64,000 bases of DNA from Burkholderia sp. WAC0059 (GTDB lineage: Bacteria > Pseudomonadota > Gammaproteobacteria > Burkholderiales > Burkholderiaceae). Numbering within the stretch: position 1 is the stretch's first letter; each line of letters begins with the position of its first letter. The notes under the pieces are model-generated. The model was given only the letters and a program-made list of their open reading frames with translations. It was not told the origin of the DNA and did not search any database. Location: assembly GCF_002870125.1 (NCBI RefSeq), contig NZ_PNEO01000012.1, forward strand, positions 124,001-188,000. The letters run 5' to 3'. The position numbers and the translations under genes were made by a program. Shown piece by piece: positions 56,915 to 64,000 of the stretch.

Positions 56915-58027
56915 TCAGGTCGCGGCAAGCGCGCGCTCGAGCGCCGCGAGAAACGCCTCGTTCTCCTGCGGCAGGCCGATCGTCACGCGCAACCATTGTG
57001 GCAGACCGTAGCCGCCGACCGGCCGCACGATCACGCCCTGCTTCAGCAGTTCGAGATTCACGCGATCGCCGGAGCCATCGTCGTCGCCCACGCGCACCAG
57101 CACGAAGTTGCCGTCGGACGGCACGTATTCGAGCCCGAGCCGCGCCAGCGCCGCCGTCACGACGCGATAACCCTCGGTATTGAGCGCGGCGCTCTTCTCG
57201 ACGAATTCGCGGTCGTTGAGCGCCGCGATCGCGGCCGCCTGCGCCAGCGAATTCACGTTGAACGGCTGGCGCAGACGGTTGAGCAGATCGGTCAGCTCCG
57301 GCTGCGCGATCGCGAAGCCGATGCGCAGCCCGGCGAGCCCATAGGCCTTCGAGAACGTCCGCGACACGAGCAGGTTCGGATAGCGGCGCGCCCAGGCAAT
57401 CGAGTCGTAGCGCTTTTCGGCGGCCAGATACTCGGTGTAGGCCTCGTCGAGCACGATCGCCACGTGGCGCGGCACTTTCGCGATGAAGGCCTCGAGCGTC
57501 GCGCCGTCGACGAACGTACCGGTCGGATTGTTCGGATTGGCGATGAAGACGAGGCGCGTGTCGTCGGCGATGGCCGCCAGCATCGCGTCGAGATCGTGGC
57601 CGTACTGCTTCGCCGGCGTCACGATCCCGCGGGCGCCCACGCCCTGGGTCGCGAGCGCGTAGATCGCGAACGAGTACTGCGAATAGACGATCGACTGGCC
57701 CTTCTCCACGAACGCATGGGCGGCGATCTCCAGGATGTCGTTGCTGCCGTTGCCGAGCGTGATCCAGTCGGGCGACACGTCGTAGCGGGCCGACAGCGCG
57801 GCCTTGAGCTCGAAGGCGTTCGAATCCGGGTAGCGCCCGAGTTCGGCCGCCGCCTGCGCCATCGCGCGCTGCGCCGATTCGGGAATGCCGAGCGGGTTCT
57901 CGTTGGACGCGAGCTTCACGATGCGCGCCTCATCGAGCCCGAACTGGCGGGCCACCTCTGCAATCGGCTTGCCGGCGACATAGGGCGCGATGCCGCGCAC
58001 GTAGGAAGGACCGAACTTCGTTGTCAT
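56915..58027 (-). CDS. hisC: Histidinol-phosphate aminotransferase
   Basis: A 370-residue class I/II PLP aminotransferase. The PLP lysine is Lys227 in SRTFSKAYGLAGLRIGFA; NENPLG and NPNNPTGTF are also present. In this position, between pheA and tyrA, related enzymes probably also serve aromatic transamination (phenylpyruvate, hydroxyphenylpyruvate), which I infer from context. Confidence 0.95.
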   Translation of the reverse strand: MTTKFGPSYVRGIAPYVAGKPIAEVARQFGLDEARIVKLASNENPLGIPESAQRAMAQAAAELGRYPDSNAFELKAALSARYDVSPDWITLGNGSNDILEIAAHAFVEKGQSIVYSQYSFAIYALATQGVGARGIVTPAKQYGHDLDAMLAAIADDTRLVFIANPNNPTGTFVDGATLEAFIAKVPRHVAIVLDEAYTEYLAAEKRYDSIAWARRYPNLLVSRTFSKAYGLAGLRIGFAIAQPELTDLLNRLRQPFNVNSLAQAAAIAALNDREFVEKSAALNTEGYRVVTAALARLGLEYVPSDGNFVLVRVGDDDGSGDRVNLELLKQGVIVRPVGGYGLPQWLRVTIGLPQENEAFLAALERALAAT

Positions 58028-58120
58028 GAAAACTCCGGGAAAACAGAATCCACTTATTTATATCGGGCGCAGGTTGCCGATGCGCGGCGGCCGGGCTGGG
58101 CCGCCTGACGGGCTAACAGG

Positions 58121-59203
58121 CTAACGGGCGCGCGGGTACGAACCGAGAATCTTGAGGAACGCGGCCATCTGCTCCAGCTCGGCGAGCGCGGCGGCGACCG
58201 GCGCATCGTCGCGATGCCCCTCGAGATCGATGTAGAAGTAGTACTCCCACGTGCCGACGCGCGCCGGACGCGACTCGAAGCGCGTCATCGAGACGCCGTG
58301 CCGCGCGAGCGGCTCCAGCAGACGGTGCATGGCGCCCGGCTCGTTCTTCACGGAGACGATCAGCGAGGTCTGGTCGTGCCCGCTCGCGCCGACCGGCGTC
58401 TTGCCGACGATCGCGAAGCGCGTGCGGTTGTGCGGATCGTCCTGGATCAGCGCGTGGACGACCTGCAGCCCGTAATGGATCGCCGCGCGGTCGCCCGCGA
58501 TGGCGGCCACGGTCGGATCCGCGGCGGCGAGGCGAGCGGCCTCCGCGTTGCTCGACACGGCCTGGCGCTCGAGCTGCGGCGCGTTCGCCGACAGCCATTG
58601 CTGGCACTGGGCGAGCGCCTGGGGGTGCGCGCACACGCGCGTGACGCCCGCGAGACTGCCGCCGAGCGTCAGCAGATTGTGATGGATCGGCAGCGCCAAT
58701 TCGCCACCGATCGTGAGCTGCGTCTCGCGCAACAGGTCGAGCGTGCGCGAGACCGCGCCTTCGCTCGAGTTCTCGACCGGCACGACGCCGAATTCGGCCG
58801 CGTCCGCCTCGACCGCGCGGAACACCTCGTCGATCGACGGGCACGGCAGGCCCTCGATCGACTGGCCGAAATACGCATGCATCGCCTGCTCGCTGTAGGT
58901 GCCGACGGGGCCGAGGAACGCGGCCTTGAGCGTCTTTTCGAGCGCGCGGCTCGCGGCCATGATCTCGCGCCAGATCGCACCGATGTGTTCGTCCGCGAGC
59001 GGCCCGGCGCTCGCTTCCTGCAGCCGCGCGATGACCTGCAGCTCGCGCTCGGGACGAAACACGGGCGCGTTGTAATGCTTCTTGACCTCGCCCACTTCGA
59101 GCGCGACCGCGGCGCGCTGATTCAGCAGCACGATCAACTGCGAGTCGATCGCGTCGATGCGCTCGCGCAGCGGCTTGAGTTTTGAGTTGAGTTCGTCGTC
59201 CAT
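58121..59203 (-). CDS. pheA: Bifunctional chorismate mutase / prephenate dehydratase
   Basis: A 360-residue enzyme making phenylpyruvate. The AroQ mutase domain covers residues 1-95 (LKPLRERIDAIDSQLIVLLNQRAAVALEVGEVKK), the dehydratase domain about 105-280 (AFLGPVGTYSEQAMHAYFG and VPVENSSEGAVSRTLDLL), and a C-terminal ACT domain (SLIVSVKNEPGAMHRLLEPLARHGVSMTRFESRPAR) senses phenylalanine. All three parts are intact. 56 bases after serC. Confidence 0.97.
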   Translation of the reverse strand: MDDELNSKLKPLRERIDAIDSQLIVLLNQRAAVALEVGEVKKHYNAPVFRPERELQVIARLQEASAGPLADEHIGAIWREIMAASRALEKTLKAAFLGPVGTYSEQAMHAYFGQSIEGLPCPSIDEVFRAVEADAAEFGVVPVENSSEGAVSRTLDLLRETQLTIGGELALPIHHNLLTLGGSLAGVTRVCAHPQALAQCQQWLSANAPQLERQAVSSNAEAARLAAADPTVAAIAGDRAAIHYGLQVVHALIQDDPHNRTRFAIVGKTPVGASGHDQTSLIVSVKNEPGAMHRLLEPLARHGVSMTRFESRPARVGTWEYYFYIDLEGHRDDAPVAAALAELEQMAAFLKILGSYPRAR

Positions 59204-59259
59204 GCGTGAAACCGGCAGTCTCTATTGAATGCACGCGGGACAGAGCCCGCTTCGCGCGC

Positions 59260-60342
59260 TTAGGCGTGTCGTGCTTCGAATTCCTTCATGTACTCGACGA
59301 GCACTTTGACGGCCTCGAGCGGCACCGCGTTGTAGATCGACGCCCTCATGCCGCCGACGGACTTGTGGCCCCTCAGTTGCACCAGCCCGCGCGCCTTCGC
59401 GCCAGCCAGAAAATCCTGGTTTCGCGTCTCGTCGGCAAGGAAGAACGGCACGTTCATGCGCGAACGCGCATGGCGTTCCACCTTGTTGACGTAGAAGCTG
59501 CTCGCGTCGATCGTGTCGTAGAGCAGCTTCGACTTCTCGATGTTGCGCGCCTCGATGGCGGCGAGGCCGCCCAGGCGCTTGATCCACTTGAACACGAGCC
59601 CGGCGATGTAGATCGCGTAGGTGGGCGGCGTGTTGAGCATGGAGTTGTTCTCGGCGACCGTCTTCCATTCGAACGCCGACGGACAGATCGGCATGGCCTG
59701 CTCGAGCAGATCCTCGCGCACCATCACCACGGTCACGCCGGCCATGCCGATATTCTTCTGCGCGCCCGCATAGAGCACGCCGTACCTGGCGACGTCCATC
59801 GGCCGCGACAGCAGATGCGACGAGGCGTCCGCGACGAGCGGAATATCGCCGAGATCGGGAATGTCGAAGCACTCGACGCCGTCGATCGTCTCGTTCGTGC
59901 ACAGATGAACGTATGCCGGATCGTCGGACAATTGCCATTCGGCTCGCGCCGGCGCGCGCGTGAAGCCGTCCGGGGTCCGCCCCGTCGCGACGATGCGCGA
60001 CTCGCCGTACTTCAACGCTTCCTTCTGCGACTTCTGCGACCACGACCCCGTGATCACGAAGTCGGCGCGCGGCTTTCTGCCGAACAGATTCAGCGGCACG
60101 ATCGCGTTCTCGCCGATTCCGCCGCCCTGCAGCATGAGAATGCGATGGCTTTCCGGCACGGCCAGCAGTTCGCGTAGATCGGCGAGCGCCTCGGCGTGGA
60201 TCGACATGAACTCGGGACCGCGATGGCTCATTTCCATCACGCCCATTCCGCTGCCGTGCCAGTCCAGCATTTCGTCGGCCGCCTGGCGAAGCACTTCCTC
60301 GGGCAATGCCGCAGGTCCGGCGGAAAAATTGAAGACACGCAT
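59260..60342 (-). CDS. serC: Phosphoserine aminotransferase
   Basis: A 360-residue PLP enzyme for serine and pyridoxine synthesis. [18 protein letters not shown] at the N-terminus, HRGPEF, and the PLP lysine Lys196 in [21 protein letters not shown] are diagnostic. First gene of the serC-pheA-hisC-tyrA-aroA-cmk run. Confidence 0.97.
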   Translation of the reverse strand: MRVFNFSAGPAALPEEVLRQAADEMLDWHGSGMGVMEMSHRGPEFMSIHAEALADLRELLAVPESHRILMLQGGGIGENAIVPLNLFGRKPRADFVITGSWSQKSQKEALKYGESRIVATGRTPDGFTRAPARAEWQLSDDPAYVHLCTNETIDGVECFDIPDLGDIPLVADASSHLLSRPMDVARYGVLYAGAQKNIGMAGVTVVMVREDLLEQAMPICPSAFEWKTVAENNSMLNTPPTYAIYIAGLVFKWIKRLGGLAAIEARNIEKSKLLYDTIDASSFYVNKVERHARSRMNVPFFLADETRNQDFLAGAKARGLVQLRGHKSVGGMRASIYNAVPLEAVKVLVEYMKEFEARHA

Positions 60343-60400
60343 TGCAAGAAGTCCCCGAAGGCAGGCACCGTGGCGAAAAAAGACCGAAAAACCGCGCCCA

Positions 60401-60442
60401 AAAGAAAATGGCTGTCGGCGCATATCGCGCAAACAGCCATTA
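60401..60442 (-). terminator. Intrinsic terminator after the DUF2059 gene
   Basis: Arms AATGGCTGT (60408-60416) and ACAGCCATT (60434-60442). On the minus strand TTTCTTTT follows. The loop is long (17 bases) and partly paired. Confidence 0.6.
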
Positions 60443-60538
60443 TCGCACTGTCGCCCGGCCCCCGCCAACGCGGTGCCCGGGTTCCGGGGCGCGCCCGGCC
60501 AGGTGGCCGGCGCGCCCGCCTGCGTGCCTTTACTGGCG

Positions 60539-61171
60539 TTACTTGCCCGGCTTGATCGCGGCCACTTCGCGATCCGCCTCGGAACGCGTCGCCTGGATCG
60601 ATTCCGGCATGTACTTCTGCATCAGGCCGTTCACGACGTCGCGGCCCACCTGGTCCTGAACCTGGATGAACTTGCGGCCGGTCGGGCTGCGATAGAACGT
60701 CGTCAGATCCTTGATTTCCTGCGTGGTGTAGTACCGCGCATAGGCCTGGAACTGGGCCTGCATCGCATCCTGGCGGAACGCGTCGGTCGTGAACACCTGG
60801 CCCGCCGAGTCGACGAGGCGCGGCACGGCGTTCTGCTGCAGCGTCGGCACCGACGCCTGCTTCTGCTGGTCGGTCAGCGTCTTGTTTTGCGTCAGCGCGT
60901 CGGACAGGATGGCCGGCACCAGTTGCTTGGCCTGCATTTGCGCGCTGCTGCCGATCGCACCGACGAGCCGCTGCGCGTCGATGGCCTCGAGCAGATCCCT
61001 GATCGCGGCCTGCTTGGCCGGATCGACAGGAACCGGGGCAGGAGCAGCGGCCGGCGCCGGGGCCGGCGCCGCATCGGCTGCCGGCGCCTGATCCTGGAGC
61101 GCCTGGGCCATCGCGAAAGTCGGTACGAGCGCGGCCAGCAACACTACCTGCTTGAATCGTTTTTGCATCAT
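60539..61171 (-). CDS. DUF2059 domain protein, exported
   Basis: A 210-residue protein with signal peptide [23 protein letters not shown], a Pro/Ala-rich stretch (residues 25-50), and a helical DUF2059 domain with [15 protein letters not shown] and the C-terminal [24 protein letters not shown]. The function is not known. It lies between gyrA and serC, the same as in relatives. Confidence 0.9.
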   Translation of the reverse strand: MMQKRFKQVVLLAALVPTFAMAQALQDQAPAADAAPAPAPAAAPAPVPVDPAKQAAIRDLLEAIDAQRLVGAIGSSAQMQAKQLVPAILSDALTQNKTLTDQQKQASVPTLQQNAVPRLVDSAGQVFTTDAFRQDAMQAQFQAYARYYTTQEIKDLTTFYRSPTGRKFIQVQDQVGRDVVNGLMQKYMPESIQATRSEADREVAAIKPGK

Positions 61172-61306
61172 TAGTCCCTTAGAGAAATTAGTCTCACCAC
61201 CTGCCGCGCGGATCGCGGGGCGCGCCCCAAACGCGCCCGCCGCCCCTCTCGCCCGGCATCGTCCCTGCGGCCGCCGCTTCGTTACGCGAACCGCCGGTCA
61301 ACACCA

Positions 61307-63916
<2,610 letters not shown>

Positions 63917-64000
63917 TATCGAGGTCTTGTAAAGACGCGGGCGGCAAGCTCTCGCGCCTTGCTCGCACCCTTCCGTCGCACGGACGCCGCGGATGCGGCG

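Overview
The window looks like a stretch of the main chromosome of a Burkholderia-type betaproteobacterium (Burkholderia sensu lato). Base composition is very GC-rich, and the right half keeps a gene order I know from Burkholderia chromosome 1: gyrA, a DUF2059 gene, serC, pheA, hisC, tyrA, aroA, cmk, rpsA, ihfB, lapA, lapB, ugd, rfaE, rfaD, then cysM. GyrA carries Thr83 and Asp87 and rimM has the long N-terminus typical of the genus. No tRNA, rRNA, CRISPR array, insertion sequence or prophage was seen.

Layout. (1) 1-10,363, plus strand: an accessory-looking organosulfur-acquisition operon. It encodes a peptide/opine-type ABC importer (partial binding protein, two permeases, one fused double ATPase), then two flavin-dependent monooxygenases of the NtaA/SnaA/DszA family flanking two SfnB/DszC-like flavoproteins. 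Most junctions overlap or are only a few bases. (2) 10.4-16.5 kb: a GNAT acetyltransferase, CreA, an unrecognised 254-residue protein, a UvrD/Rep-like helicase, a small S4 RNA-binding protein and a BASS transporter. (3) 16.7-25.8 kb: fumC, an acyl-CoA thioesterase, a 46-residue lipoprotein, thyA, a VpsR-like sigma-54 regulator, an AT-rich non-coding island, folA, pmbA, darP and mog. (4) 25.8-36.1 kb: orn, an M48 protease, rsgA, a DUF2007 protein, a CobD/CbiB-like membrane protein, a CoA pyrophosphatase, the rpsP-rimM-trmD-rplS translation operon, a periplasmic sugar dehydrogenase and a radical SAM protein. (5) 36.1-45.5 kb: lrp/dadA, etfBA, metNI, a deacetylase-family enzyme, a lytic transglycosylase and cysM. 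(6) 45.9-51.4 kb: a ComEA-like protein and the envelope-sugar cluster rfaD-rfaE1-ugd-lapB-lapA. (7) 51.6-63.9 kb: ihfB, rpsA, cmk and the aromatic/serine biosynthesis run up to gyrA.

Working together. The left operon would import an organosulfur compound and strip its sulfur with reduced flavin; the reductase is not in the window. The right half joins translation, nucleotide supply, aromatic amino acid synthesis and LPS core supply.

The most interesting signal is a DNA-damage theme. A perfect CTGT-N8-ACAG LexA-type box (36082-36101) precedes the radical SAM gene, whose protein ends in QLDLF, a match to the sliding-clamp-binding motif. A one-mismatch LexA-like box (15006-15023) lies in front of the UvrD-like helicase. 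A second unexplained region is the AT-rich 595-base gap before folA, which holds a perfect inverted repeat and a terminator-like hairpin with no gene in front of it.
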